Origin: Armigeres subalbatus
Taxonomy: Eukaryota > Arthropoda > Insecta > Diptera > Culicidae
Reading direction: 5' to 3'
Length of the DNA stretch: 64,000 nucleotides
Assembly: GCF_024139115.2 (NCBI RefSeq)
Contig: NW_026943605.1
Coordinates: 186,001-250,000 of the forward strand
Position 1 is the first letter of the stretch; every line of letters starts with the position of its first letter. Both the position numbers and the translations under genes were made by a program. Below are positions 10,621-21,394 of the stretch, in pieces. The notes below the pieces were generated by a model that was not told the DNA's origin, made no database searches, and saw only the letters and a list, made by a program, of their open reading frames with translations.

Positions 10621-12106
10621 CTACATTTCTTCCTCAGATATCATTTCGTCAGCTGAGGCTTGAGTTTTAGAATGGTTATCACTTTGGCTATTCCTTGAGT
10701 GCTGACTAAACTTTGCAGATTTTTTGGGGGGACTGGAGACAGATCGCTTCTTATTATTGGTATGGGTTTCAGTTTCACTACTAGAGTATGGCTTGTCCGT
10801 TCTGCTATCCTGGTAGAAATCACTGCGCGTTTGTTGTCTCGTTTGGATTTTTGATTCGGGTGCAGCTTGTCTCGAAGGTTGCTTGCGTGCTACGTTTTTT
10901 GGAATTACAAAAAGATCTTCCTGGTTCGAGAGGTGCATTTGCTGTCTTATCTGCGTTTGCAACTGTTTAGTTGTTTCAGTTAATTTGCTCATGGTTTTCT
11001 GTAACTTTGTCATCTCATTCCGTAGCTTTTCATTTTCAGCGATGAGGGTTTTGTTTTCCATTTCTCTCTGCATTAACTGCTGCTTAAGCTCGTTCATCTC
11101 ATACCCGGGAGTGTTTGAGTTGGGAATTCGTTGTTGAACAATGCTAGCAAAGGTACCTTTAGAGCTAGTTACTCTAGTTTGGTGCGCCTCTCTAGCTTCG
11201 GTATAGGTTAAACCTTCATCAACCTTAATCTTGATAATCTCCTGCTCTCGTCGGTATACTGTACATGAGCGACTAGTTGGTTTTTCATTTTGTCACAGTT
11301 TTTGCAGTATGGTGTACGATTACAATCTTCCATATCTTCGTGATTGCTTGAACAGGTGTGGCAAATCTCTACTCCTTTACAGGAATCCTTTTTATGACCA
11401 TAAGACAAACATCTGTAGCACAACATTGGACTTGGATAGAAAGGCCGTGTTGATACCTGTAGCAATCCAAGTCGCACAAATTCAGGTGGGGCAGATCCGC
11501 GCACAGTGAGAATCATTGTGCCGGTGTTGACAATGCCATTCTCACTTCGCCGTGTTATTCTTCTAATAGCAGTTACCCCTTGGTTTTCGAGGCTTTGTAG
11601 TATCTCCTCAGTCGGAGTGTCTGCAAAATCCCAACAAGTGACTACACGTCGGCATACATTTCGTGTAGGATGATGTACTATTTCTATTGGGGTATTATCG
11701 ATCAGTTTTTTTAGGGTTAACAGTTTTTCAACTTGGGACATATTACGCACTTCAAGGGTTACTTAGTGCCTCGAGATTCCGACATAGCTCCTGCTATGGG
11801 ACCGCCGGCAGCAAGTTCAACTGATGTTTGGATAGTTAGTGGTTTTTTTGGTAGTGGTGTATTATCAGCCCCTGTCATCAAAAGAAATTGTGCATCACCG
11901 TGCTGGTTATTCCTATCCATCCATGATGGTATTTTGCGTTTATTTCGGTTTGATTTATTGGCAAGAGACATGCCGCTCACTGATACGTGATTACTTGAGG
12001 AAGGGATGTCCGGTGGCTTCGGTGGGGGATTACAATGTTCCATCTCAACTGAATGTTGCTGTAGCAGTAAGTAGGTTTCTGTGTGTTTTACACCACTGGC
12101 CAGCAA
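10621..12106 (-). pseudogene. I-clade ORF1 (nucleic-acid-binding protein), frameshifted
   Basis: Three frames together make an ORF1. The first (12106-11759) holds a Pro-rich start and KSNRNKRKIPSWM. The second (11750-11208) holds the RNA-binding core and Cys/His clusters (MLCYRCLSYGHKKDSC, then ICHTCSSNHEDMEDC and YCKNCDKMKNQLVAH), like Gag-type zinc knuckles. The third (11097-10621, open upstream in the same frame) holds a coiled coil rich in Glu, Lys and Gln, then a basic Ser-rich tail ending at EEEM. Frame changes lie near 11761 and near 11260. ORF1 proteins of this type package element RNA in the cytoplasm. The gene cannot give one protein as it stands. Confidence 0.8.
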
Positions 12107-12290
12107 ATAGGCTGTTTATCACTCTGTTGTTTTTATCCGTCGCTTCTGTATAGAACCAGCGTGGATAACACAGTGAGCTTCGAAGTGATGTTCACCACGA
12201 CACAGACACCATTCACGGGAATGATTTGGAGACGCAAGTTGTCGACACACGCGCGTTATATACCGAACCGATGAAAGCAAAATGTCTTCT

Positions 12291-12824
12291 ATCCACCCGA
12301 GTGGATGATGCAGAATAATTCACTCGCGAATTTTTGTGGTTTATAGTAGTGCTGACGAATTGATTTCTTGAAAACTTTTATCACGCCCGCCGAATTGTGT
12401 GCTAGTGAGACTTGCGGCTTTTTCCAAAGCCTATATAGTCAAGATTTCGTAGGAAAAGATGAGAGCAAAATGCACAATCTAACAGTATGTCATCTACGAC
12501 AAAAGCAGACTGACTTATAAATGTTAGTCTTAGTAACCTCCACTTCCGTGCAATACTGAAACCAATTATTATATTGTCGATTGAATGTGTTGCAAGTTTT
12601 GTTCCGTTCTACGTACGCATTCCTCATTTATTGGTTAGACTGTCATCTCATGATACCCCTTGATGGTTTCAATACTTATAGAAATGGAAAATATATGGTA
12701 TAAAGTATATAAAATGTATAATAAGCTTTATTCTATAACACTATTGACGATAATAGGAACGACAAAAAATGTGTGTGTGATGTTTGTGATCATAATAAAA
12801 CGTTTTTTTTTTCGTTCGTACGTA
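12291..12824. other. AT-rich spacer, no gene
   Basis: No coding or structural signal could be supported between the presumed I-element 5' end and the repeat at 12825. Confidence 0.4.
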
Positions 12825-13015
12825 ATGATGTCCATTGGAGCAATTCCAACTAACAAGCAAGTTTGGGAACCTATGCATCACTCTGTTATAGAATTCTGGT
12901 GCTCCGTAATTGCTTTGGGAACACTGGGATTTTTTATATAATGGTGTAATGATGTTCGATGATAGTTCTCCAACTAACAAACAAGCTTCAGAATCTGAGA
13001 CTATCTTAGACTTAT
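12825..13015 (+). repeat. Two units of the ~150-base repeat family
   Basis: AATGATGTCCATTGGAGCAA followed by CCAACTAACAAGCAAG is echoed about 130 bases later by AATGATGTTCGATGATAG followed by CCAACTAACAAACAAG. The motif order matches units in 14215-14587. Confidence 0.55.
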
Positions 13016-14214
13016 ACGGCGTGCTCTCAAGCCTCACGACGACAACGACTCCCGGATAACTAGCTCAGTAGCATGAGACCCCTGAACTGTGTCGCAGGGC
13101 CGGCATGCTACTGGGTAATTCGGAGGGGCTTCGCGGAACAACGGGTACGCAAACTGTGGAATTCTTTAAATGGGGATGAACTGTACTCTATGTGTGGGTC
13201 TATGGGTTTATTAGAAACAATTATGGATTGGGAGTTTAGTTTTATTATACTATTGCAAAATGGGGTCAATCTGGGTAGGTGGCATCCGTTGTAGGTACGT
13301 ACCGTTGGTGATGTTCGACGACGTTGACGAGCGCTCGTATTTGTTGCGGAGAGGAGGTTTGACGACTGGGTCCGTTGGGATGGCGGGTTACTGGCTTGAT
13401 CAGCACGATCCAATGGCGGAATCGAACGTTTTCTGGGCCTGGCGCGATGGCGGCGCGCCAGAGACGCTAGCTTCGTAGCTGGGGGTCAACGGCGTTCCCT
13501 TCTTTGACGCTATCGACGGACCACGGACGAGACCGTATTGGTCACGCCGAGAAGGGTTGCTCCGGCGGAAGTGGTGTCTGGAGTTTCGCTCCTTTACTGT
13601 TAGGCCAACTCAACTTAGATTGTTGAATTGACCGATCGTGCACTGTGCGGTTACCGATCTGTTGGTTTAACAAACGGAAAAACAAAGGTCCTGAAGACCA
13701 ATCCAGCTTTAATACTAGCCTTTGGCTATTTCCGGTGGTCTAGTTTACCTGAACGAGTTTTTGGGAACAGAAGAGGTCGTTCACTAAAGCCAATTTCACT
13801 TTCGTACTACTAAAGCACTTTGGATAATCACGCACTCACAAATGTGTCGCACGAACGCCGATTTACTAGTGAGCCAACTACTCCCCAAAGGTATGCTAGC
13901 TCCCCTTTTCATACAGTTTCCCGCGCAATTTTTCCTCCTTCCATTTTCCTTCCACATGCCTTCCATGTCGACTGTTTCCACCCATCCAACACGAATACTT
14001 CTCCCACTTTCTACCACAGTTGATCAACCTCACCCATTTATAAATTTTGCATACATTTTCGAACTGGATTTTATTACTAATAATACAATTCGTCTTTCCC
14101 TAATCCTACTAACCCAACACAATTATAATAAAAAGGACACAACAGTTTGGAAACATTTCAACACACACCTAATTTTAAATGAATGCAAGGATTTTGTAGC
14201 CGAACGGTTACAAA
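13016..14214. other. No recognised gene; part is GC-rich
   Basis: 13260-13620 is more GC-rich than its surroundings and has overlapping short open frames on both strands. None resembles a family I know. It could be a remnant of an element terminus, but no repeat partner is seen in this window. Confidence 0.3.
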
Positions 14215-14587
14215 TCTATGAATCACTCTGTTGGTCTTTAAGACCTCCAACATCTGAACTCATGTATGCCGCCGTAGATATTCCGGGAATGTTATGTTTT
14301 GTATATACTGGTATAATAATTTCCCATGGGGTTTCTACAACTGACACACACGCACATGATCCTAATAATCACTTGTAGACCTCCAATATCTGAACTCAAA
14401 AATCGTTTGGAGTACCGTAGATATTCTAAGAATATTTAAATTTTCATATACTGGTGTAATGATGTCACATGGGGTTTTTACAACTAATACATAAGCCGAG
14501 TTGCCTTTGAATCACTCTGTTGGTCTAGTAGACCCTCAAGATCTGAACCTAAAAATTGTTTGGAATACCGTAGATATTTTGAGAATG
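14215..14587 (+). repeat. Tandem ~136-153-base repeat, about 2.5 units
   Basis: The block ATCTGAACTCA recurs at about 14252, 14388 and 14541 (the last variant). Each is followed by GGAGTACCGTAGATATTC-like sequence (or CCGCCGTAGATATTCC) and preceded by ATCACTCTGTTGGTCT in two copies. TGGTGTAATGATGTCACATG and a variant mark the other half of the unit. The same family appears inverted at 4085-4800. Confidence 0.65.
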
Positions 14588-14589
14588 TA

Positions 14590-16295
14590 CACACTTAATC
14601 GCTAGAATTATTCTCGGTAAAACAAAATGACGAACGCAGTCGGTAAAGCATATTGTTACTGATATTTCGTTAGAAAATAGAGCTGTCAAATTATTAACTG
14701 AATTTCGGGAAACGAGTTTACAACAGTCCTCGGTAATCTGAAAATTATCCGAATCTCGGTAAAACTCATATGTCAAAAATTGGAAAACAGATGTATGCGT
14801 GCATCACACAAGATGGCACACAATTGCTCGTCATTGGAATCATTATTTCTGTAAGTATTTCAATTTGAATCCACTGGAATTATATTAAATTTCATTGAAG
14901 ATATATTTTTGCTCGGAAAGTATATGGTTTTTGTTCTCAAGTTTTTGTTTTCCGTTTCATTGTTTTCAATTTCAGTTGCTGTGGATACCATTGGATGCTG
15001 CAATTTGAATGCATCAAGGTCAAAATGGCGCGGATACCGTTCCGCTCCTCCAAAAGTATCTGTCTTATCAGTTGGGATATGAAGAGTCATATGGAAAGGA
15101 AAAGAATATAGAGTGCCTATAACTCTTTCAATTTATGCATAGCTGTTTGTGACAAGGTTTGTTGTTATTATTTTGTATGCGGAAACTGAGCAAACCATAT
15201 TTGTGAAAATCAGTTTTAATAGTTCTTCGTTTTTAAGCTTCATGCCATTGTCTACGTAGAACAAATTCTATCTGCTCCGAAATGAATTATGTACATTGCA
15301 AAAAAAAAAAACATGAAAACATGCGAAAAACGCTTGTAATGAATACATTAATTTGTTTAATTGATAGCTTTAAAACAAAATTAAACTGAATAAATGTTTA
15401 TTTGGAAATTCATAATATTTTTTGTTTTCATTCTGTATTTTGATTAATTATGAGAAAGAAAAACAAAATTGTACTGATTCTCGTTAAAACAATATACCGA
15501 AGTCCTCGGCATATTGTTACTAGGGTTTTAGTACCGGGAGTACCGGTACCGTAATTCCCGGGAGTACCGACCAATTATCGGTACCAAAATACCGGTACTG
15601 GCTTAATGAAAGTACCGGTATTTTCGGTACTAAGGAAAAAGTTTTGGTTAAAACTTCCGATGGTTAAAACCACATTATTTGAATGCAGCAGCTAGTAAGA
15701 AAGATATTTTTTTTACTAAAATTTCAAACACCTGACAATAGAGGTAATAAACTATAGAGGACGATTGTCGCTGCGGTTCCCTTTGTTATCGTCCCCAAAC
15801 ATGTTGGCTACCTATCTGTCAAAACGTACTCATTTTCCTTCGCTGACATTTAGGCTGTGAACCATTCCACCGATTCGTTTAACTTTTAGTTGAAATTTGA
15901 CACTTCGATGGTTATTTTCCCCTCATGGTTGTTCGGAAGCCGACCCATTTGAGTTTTGACAGATTGATAGTTATTCGGAACGAAAATGATTTGGCGCCAA
16001 TTTTCTCGCGAACAAAAATTAACTTTTTGTTAAGAAAATCTTCCAGTACCGGTATTTTCCCGGTACTCCCGGTACTGAGGGATTCAGTACCGTAATACCG
16101 GGACTCGCCAAAAAGGGTCGGTACTAAAAACCCTAATTGTTACCGATCGAATCAGCAAATTTTGACAGCTGCACGGTATCGTCCGTTTTACGACCAGTCG
16201 GTAATTTGAACTTTCACCGAGATTTTTACCGAGCTCTCAGCTGTTGGATTCTCGGTAGTTTATTTTGCCGGCCTCGGCGAAATAAATTAAGTGTG
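14590..16295. mobile_element. TA-flanked inverted-repeat element (outer element)
   Basis: Ends are CACACTTAAT at 14590 and its complement ATTAAGTGTG ending at 16295, each bordered by TA (14588-14589 and 16296-16297). Inside each end lie CTCGGTAAAA-type blocks and GGTAACAAT-type sequence in opposite orientation, so the arms share more than the tip. No transposase frame is visible. A TA target duplication suggests the Tc1/mariner group or a non-autonomous relative, but the superfamily is inferred only from this. It contains the hAT-like element at 15521-16135, so it is the older insertion. Confidence 0.6.
15521..16135. mobile_element. hAT-like miniature element with 8-base target duplication
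   Basis: Left end TAGGGTTTTAGTACCG; the reverse complement of the right end is TAGGGTTTTTAGTACCG. Both flanks carry ATTGTTAC (15513-15520 and 16136-16143), an exact 8-base duplication as made by hAT transposases. Ends are rich in GTACCGG and CCGGTACT blocks in both orientations. The stretch 15738-15853 matches the left part of the element at 39534-39721, so a fragment of that family lies inside. No coding capacity. Confidence 0.8.
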
Positions 16296-16409
16296 TACAC
16301 ATGTGGAAGTGTTGGCTTGAGAAATGGATTGCGAGTGATTTGACTATGCATCCAATTTGGGAATCTCGAGCTCGTTCAGTAGCCGTTAGGTTGCGAAGGC
16401 AAACGGAGG

Positions 16410-16484
16410 TCCTTCGTAGCTTAGTTGGTTAAAGCACCAGTCTAGCGTACTATAATGTCATGGGTTCGAGTCCCATCGAAGGGA
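16410..16484 (+). tRNA. tRNA-like sequence, probably a pseudogene or SINE head
   Basis: A cloverleaf can be drawn. The acceptor TCCTTCG pairs with CGAAGGG with one wobble. The D arm is GCTT and AAGC around AGTTGGTTA. The T arm is ATGGG, TTCGAGT, CCCAT, and the discriminator is A. The anticodon stem is poor: CCAGT faces ACTAT with two mismatches, around loop CTAGCGT (nominal anticodon AGC, alanine). Internal promoter boxes are recognisable. The bad anticodon stem and an acceptor stem unlike alanine tRNA argue for a degenerate copy. Confidence 0.5.
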
Positions 16485-16554
16485 AAGTGATTACCTCCAA
16501 TACATTTTCCAAATCAATATCTTCCACATAACGTAGATATTCACATATGAGTTT

Positions 16555-17212
16555 TCATAACAGCCGTATCAGTTTATCCGGAAATCCGTGTTCGTGCATT
16601 AGATGCCATAGCTGGTCCCGATCGATTGTATCATATGCGACTTTGAAGCCGATGAATAGATGATGTGTGGGCACGTTGGCGAACACCTGGTCCGTGGTAG
16701 AGTGTTCACCCATAAAACCAGCCTGGTACTGCCTCACGAACTCCCTTGCAATTGGTGCTAGTCGGCGGCATAAAATGTGGGAGATTACCTTGTTACCTTG
16801 CGTTACCTTGCGCGATAGTTGGTACAATTCAGCTTATCGCCCTTTTTGTAGATGGGACACACGACACCTTCCATCCACTCCTGCGGCAAAACTTCCTCCT
16901 CCCAAATCTTGGTAATCACCCAGTGCAGCGCTCTAGCCATTGCCTCACCACCTTGTTTAAATAGCTCTCCTGGTAGTTGGTCAACCCCAGGGGCTTTGTT
17001 GTTCTTCAGCCGGCCAATCTCCCCCTGGATTTCCTGGAGATCCGGAGTCGGTAAAATTATGTCCTGCGCGCGTTCTCCCTGGTCCATCACCATAACGCCA
17101 TCTTCGTCTGCCATGTCGCCATCCAGGTGTTCTTCGTAGTGCTGCCGCCACCTTCCTCCGGAAAATCGAGTTTTGTCTGTCGGCGCATAGGCCAATCTGT
17201 CTTATAGACACG
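16555..17212 (-). pseudogene. RTE-like reverse transcriptase fragment
   Basis: On the minus strand two frames join to give the first half of a reverse transcriptase. The first (17195-16803) holds a leader with GRWRQHYEEHLDGD, then LKNNKAPGVDQLPGELFKQG, ITKIWEEEVLP and GVVCPIYKKGDKLNCTNYR. After a frame change the second (16827-16555) holds NKVISHILCRRLAP, QAGFMGEHSTTDQVF and FIGFKVAYDTIDRDQL. These correspond to RT motifs up to the first catalytic Asp region. Here the usual FKAAYD is FKVAYD with the Asp kept. The active-site YADD region is absent. It resembles the frames at 59018-59786, so it belongs to the same family. On its other side it abuts an R1-type fragment in opposite orientation. 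Confidence 0.75.
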
Positions 17213-18549
17213 ATGGGCTAGTTTCTAGAGAGGCTCATCCTCAACAGAATGACCCCGTACTCAGAGGGTTCGAACGGCATGTCAAGAAATCAGTTCGGTT
17301 TTCGCTAGGGTAAGTCTACGTCCAGCTATGACCTCGGTGGTAAAGACCGCCGAAATAGCAATCCAACAGAAAAGGCGAGGTGTTTGATACTGTGTGTTGG
17401 TGATACTTGATGTGAAAAAAGCATTCAACAGCGCAAGCTGGGATGCCATCATGCTCTCGTTACACCGGCTTGGCCTGCCGGTGAGCCTGTATTGGATTTT
17501 TTAACGCTATTTCCAGAACCGTGTTCATATTACCGCAGGAGATCCGCAAGGTTCAATACTGGGCCCGGTATTATGCAACCTCATGTATGACGGGGTTCTG
17601 AAGCTAAAGTTCCCTGCTGGTGTTAAAATCGTTGGCTTCGCGATCAGCACCGGGGTGGATTGGACGCGCTATGTAGAGGCCTGGAGCTTCTTCAACATAA
17701 GACGGAGTTGTTGCAAGTCGGTTCAACATGCAGTGATTCACGTGGGTGAAGTCGCGATCGCATCAAAGTGGAGTTTGAAGCTCTTTGGGGTCGTAATAGA
17801 CGACAAGCTAACCTTCGCCAGCCTTGTCGACTATGCGTACAAGAGGGCTTCGACTGCTGTTGCGGCATTATCGAGGATGATTTCCAACAGTTCCAAGGTG
17901 TGTGCCAGTAGACGTAGGCGTTGCCGTACGGCGGCCCGTCCTGGGCGAGAGCTCTGGGGATAACCATTTACCTGTGGAAGCTGGAGAGCACGTACCGGTT
18001 ATTGTGTCTCAGAGTGATATCTGCCTACCGCACTGTATCACACGATACAGCCTGCGTGATTGCTGGTCATCCGGGAAGACTAGGAGTGCTTCGAGCTACG
18101 TGGCACCAGAGGAGCCCACGAACGCATCAGGGTGACTTCGGTTGCCAGATGGTAATGCGAGTGGGCTGATACCTAACATATCGAGCTGGGTAGGGAGACC
18201 TCATCGGGAAGTTCACTTCCATCTGACACAATTCCTGTCAGGCCATGGCTGCTTCTGCCAGTACCTCCACAGGTTTGGGTACGCGGAGAGCCCCGCCTGC
18301 CCTGACTGCCCAGGGGTTGGTGAAACTGCAGAGTATATACTGTTCGTATGTCCTCGTTTCGACTTCGAAAGAAGAGCTATGCTAGACGTTTGCGGTCGGG
18401 ACACAACTGGATACGCTTATCCAGAGGATGTGCCAAGCGGTGGAGAAGTGGAATGCATTTTCGACTGCAACCATGTTCATGTGATTGCCTGCAGCTTGCA
18501 GAGAATCTGGCGCGCCGAGGAGCAGTCGACAAGCATGACTAACTTGTGA
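17213..18549 (+). pseudogene. R1-clade non-LTR reverse transcriptase fragment
   Basis: Frames on the plus strand show RT motifs in order: SRNQFGFR near 17285, VILDVKKAFNSASWDAIM near 17400-17460, then AGDPQGSILGPVLCNLMYDG near 17540-17590. Next comes VKIVGFAIST, where the catalytic FADD should stand, so the active site is lost by substitution or deletion. The C-terminal part (18142-18549) holds LTQFLSGHGCFCQYLHRFG, a Cys/His cluster (CPDCPGVGETAEYILFVCPRF) and LDVCG. This cluster and its wording are characteristic of R1-clade ORF2 C-termini. Several stops and frame changes lie between the parts. The endonuclease domain is missing, so the copy is 5'-truncated. R1 elements often target rDNA, but nothing here shows rDNA. 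Confidence 0.8.
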
Positions 18550-18749
18550 TTGGTTAGTTAGAGTGAAAGCAGGCTGAGTGCGGGAAGTTAATGAGAGGTT
18601 TGAACATGTTGAGATAAGAGTGTTGCAGCTGGTGGCGTCCGCAGTCGCCCACTCGAGGCATGGAAGAAGAGTGAGCGCATAGATATGACCCTAGTATTAA
18701 ATCAAATTACCTATTACCGGGTGGAATTCGCATTCCACATTGGACTAAG
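18550..18749 (+). other. Probable 3' untranslated region of the R1-like fragment
   Basis: Sequence following the stop of the R1-like C-terminus. No poly(A) tail or target duplication is visible. Confidence 0.35.
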
Positions 18750-19070
18750 TGTCCTTTCGACTAAATGTTCATTCGAACAAATGTCCATTCGATCAAGTGT
18801 TCATTGGACTAAATGTTCATTTGACCAAATGTCTCTTCGAACAAATCTCGCTTAACTTTTCAAAAGGTCCTAAGTAACATTTTTTTTATGAATTAATTTG
18901 AATAGCGCAATCAACAGAACAACATGAAAGCTTTTGATTGCAGTACTCAAATTAATTCATGAAAAAAATGTTACTTAGGACCTTTTGAAAAGTTAAGCGA
19001 GAAATGTCCTTTGTACTAAATGTCATTCGAACAAACGTCGTTCGACGAAATGTCATTCGATGAACGGTCC
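18750..19070. repeat. 16-base minisatellite interrupted by a foldback
   Basis: Units such as CGAACAAATGTCCATT and CGATCAAGTGTTCATT repeat with a 16-base step from about 18750 to 18845, then resume at 19003 with AATGTCATTCGAACAAAC. Between them, 18846-19002 is a near-perfect hairpin of 157 bases with arms of about 55 bases. The left arm begins TCTCGCTTAACTTTTC and contains CCTAAGTAACATTTTTTT. No coding potential. Confidence 0.8.
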
Positions 19071-19087
19071 CAAAGCTCTCACCATCA

Positions 19088-19395
19088 ACGTCAAAACACC
19101 AAATCGTTGGATGTCAACACGAACAATGCCTCCATCTGTACGGTAGCCGGGCAAGCAGTGGAGTAGGTCGAACACTTTCAGTATCTTGGCAGCCAGTTAC
19201 CCAACTAGCACAATTTGAACAAATTCAATTGCAGCAACTGAAATGTGACCGAGTTCAGCCACATTTGAGTTGCAGCAACTAATACAAAACATGTGTGCTA
19301 CTTAGGTAGCGTCGAACGGCGGAACCAAGATCGTCATAGGAGCATGAAACAAGAAGGCTAGGGCTGCTTTTGCAAGTTTACAAAATATATGGAGA
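19088..19395 (+). pseudogene. RTE-like RT C-terminal fragment split by a miniature element
   Basis: The frame reads TKSLDVNTNNAS and TVAGQAVE, then after one stop VEHFQYLGSQ, which parallels the fragment at 52045-52262. The reading resumes at 19309 with ASNGGTKIVIGA and NKKARAAFASLQNIW. The 107-base insertion at 19200-19306 sits between them. This part of the protein is the region after the RT catalytic core in this element family. It is a dead fragment with at least two stops. Confidence 0.75.
19200..19306. mobile_element. 107-base inverted-repeat miniature element (copy B)
   Basis: Ends are CCCAACTAGCACA and, in complement, CCTAAGTAGCACA. TA flanks both sides (19198-19199 and 19307-19308). 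Removing the element and one TA leaves an in-frame Gln-Leu-Ala-Ser coding sequence in the host RTE fragment, which supports the boundaries. Related copies are at 49193-49289 and 58356-58462. Confidence 0.75.
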
Positions 19396-21094
19396 TCCAA
19401 TTAGATTAGTCAAACTTGAATATTGTTACCAGCGGTAACATTTAATTATCATACACAGTATAAAAATGTTACAGCATATATGATGTAACAAAAAGGCTCC
19501 GTTCGATTCGACTCATTTTTCAATCACTTTTTAAAATTACAGGTCGTCGTTACTATGGAGCTTGTATTCAATATTGCGTACACAAAAATATGCGTTCAAA
19601 TATTTCCATAGCGTGTAATTTTCAGAATTTTTAACTGTGTACTTAAATAACTAAAGCGTGAAGTTCTTTTGCTTTTTCAAACGGTGAATTTAAATTTATG
19701 GGGTGGGTGACCGAAACGCAAACCAGGCGAGTGAGCAACCTCCATCCGTGTGATTGAAGGATAGGAGGAAAGACCAAACGCGCGATTGTGAAAAATGAGT
19801 ACCCAAGCCAGAAGAGAGACAAGCAAACCCAGGGCGATTGGTGAGGAGTCTGTCTTGTGGTTTGATGGTTGAAAGTAGTGCTTGTAATTTAAAGTGAATT
19901 TCGGCGTGCCTTTCCACCAGCGGCGCTAACAACCGGGTCATTTGACTGCCACGTCATCGCAGATATCTGGTTGGGAATTTTCACACCAGCGTTTTTCTAT
20001 CCGGCCACCCTTAGTGGGTAAACCGGAGCGCTACCACGGTTACATTTTCCCTGTTCGGCCACATTAACACTGTCCTGTCGGCTGTCGGCCGCCATTGCTG
20101 GTACTACCGCATCATTCAAACACACGTCGGCTAGATCCTCGCCCGGCCTCCCACCAGCGGTTCAGGACTCGTGGCCCGCTAGGCCACCGTCAAGCCACCC
20201 GCCGGCTGCACCACCGCTAAGAACCCGTCAGCTACGTTCCCGCCAAGGCACCCGTCGGCTGCATCATCGTCCGACGACCAGTTGGCCATAGTGTTGACCA
20301 AGAACCGGTTGCCGCTTTACCACCCCGTTGGCTGCTCACTGTCTGGCAAAGTGTTGGCCATCGCCCGGTGGCGGCTTTATCGCCCGCTAGCCGCATCGCC
20401 ACTTAGCCATCCGTTGGCTCCCGCATCGTTCAACTGCTCGACGGCCACCTCAATCATCCGTTGGCCGCATTACTGAACAGCTTCCCGCCGGCCGCATTCC
20501 GCAACGCGACCCGTCTACCACATCGTTCATCGCCTGGTTCGTTCGGCAAACCCGTTGCCCACCTCGCCACCCGCCGGCTAACTAATCGTACAGCCGTCGG
20601 CCTCCTGCTTTTGAAAGCCAGCTATTCATCCACCCGTAAGTGTTATTTGCCGTTTGAATAAAAGTCTTTGTTAAAATTTAAAACAAAATCACAGTTAGGC
20701 CTTCACGCTCCCGAAAACCTCCCCACACCAGTGACCCTGAGACCTGGCCTTCTGCGCCCTCCCCAGACGGCTGCCATGGCAAAACCAGCAGCTAGGGGTT
20801 TAGGCCTGTTCCCTTCAGGAACTGAACCGTTCCGGGGCCACAAAATTAGAGTATTACAATATTCAACTCTGACTCGAAATCTGTGTTGTTATTAAAGATG
20901 TCGTAAAATTCCGATTAATCGATTAATAACTTATTGATTTCACACGATTCTTGTCGATTATTGATTCGATTAATCGTTGGGAAGCAATCTATTCAAAATT
21001 GATTGATTACCACAACGAAGAATTGATTAATTGAAGTAATCGATTAATTTGTGACATATCTAGGTATTATAGGCCAGTGAGACTTGGTGTAAAT
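19396..21094. other. No clear gene; GC-rich degenerate repeats, possible LTR relic
   Basis: 19980-20600 is GC-rich and repeats blocks such as CCCGTCGGCTGCA, CCGTTGGCTGC and CCGTTGGCCGCA at irregular spacing. AATAAA occurs at 20660. Frames in this part are overlapping and compositionally biased, so I do not call them coding. It could be a terminal repeat of an LTR element, but no second copy is in the window. 20905-21065 is rich in ATTAATCGATTAAT-like blocks. Confidence 0.35.
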
Positions 21095-21300
21095 CAGCAG
21101 AGATTACGCAGAAACTGCAAGTATTCATCAATCGCGTTCTAAGTTTCGTAATTCGGAAATAGTACCCTCACAACTGGATCTTCAATTCTGAGCTCCTTCG
21201 ACAATGTCATTCAAATCTGAATCTGACCTGGGCCCAGGTCGAGGCTAAAACGAGCAGCCACCTAGGATGGAGATCTTTTATGTTGGTCCTATGTAGGGTC
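21095..21300 (+). pseudogene. RTE-like element C-terminal fragment
   Basis: Frame reads KLQVFINRVLSFVIR, a stop, then PHNWIFNSELLRQCHS, and after an internal deletion LNLTWAQVEA and GWRSFMLVLC. These phrases match, as I recall them, the tail of the same Aedes RTE-like family as 43396-46440, with the middle portion missing. Dead fragment. Confidence 0.6.
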
Positions 21301-21394
21301 CTTAGCCAAAGACGTTTCATAGCCCTTTATTAGTATTTTATCAATCCCATAATAAAAAGGTTACAAATCCTTATGTGCTTGACATTAAAAACCA

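Larger units (their letters stand above)
5275..12290 (-). mobile_element. I-clade non-LTR retrotransposon, nearly full length, inactive
   Basis: Reading on the minus strand, the order is 5' leader (about 12290-12107), ORF1 with zinc-knuckle-type cysteine clusters, an ORF with internal repeats, ORF2 endonuclease, reverse transcriptase and RNase H, then a short 3' sequence with A-rich and TAAG-like runs near 5270-5330. An RNase H domain after the reverse transcriptase together with a cysteine-rich ORF1 places it in the I clade or a close relative. At least two frameshifts in ORF1 and several stops in ORF2 make it inactive. The exact 5' end is not visible because no target duplication was found. 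The 3' end meets a SINE tail. Confidence 0.8.

Noticed and set aside
13260..13620. GC-rich overlapping frames as a host gene
   Set aside because: Frames on both strands are open at once, no splice signals or motifs stand out, and no family resemblance is seen.
16410..16484. Functional alanine tRNA
   Set aside because: The anticodon stem has two mismatches and the acceptor stem is unlike alanine tRNA; more likely degenerate or part of a SINE.
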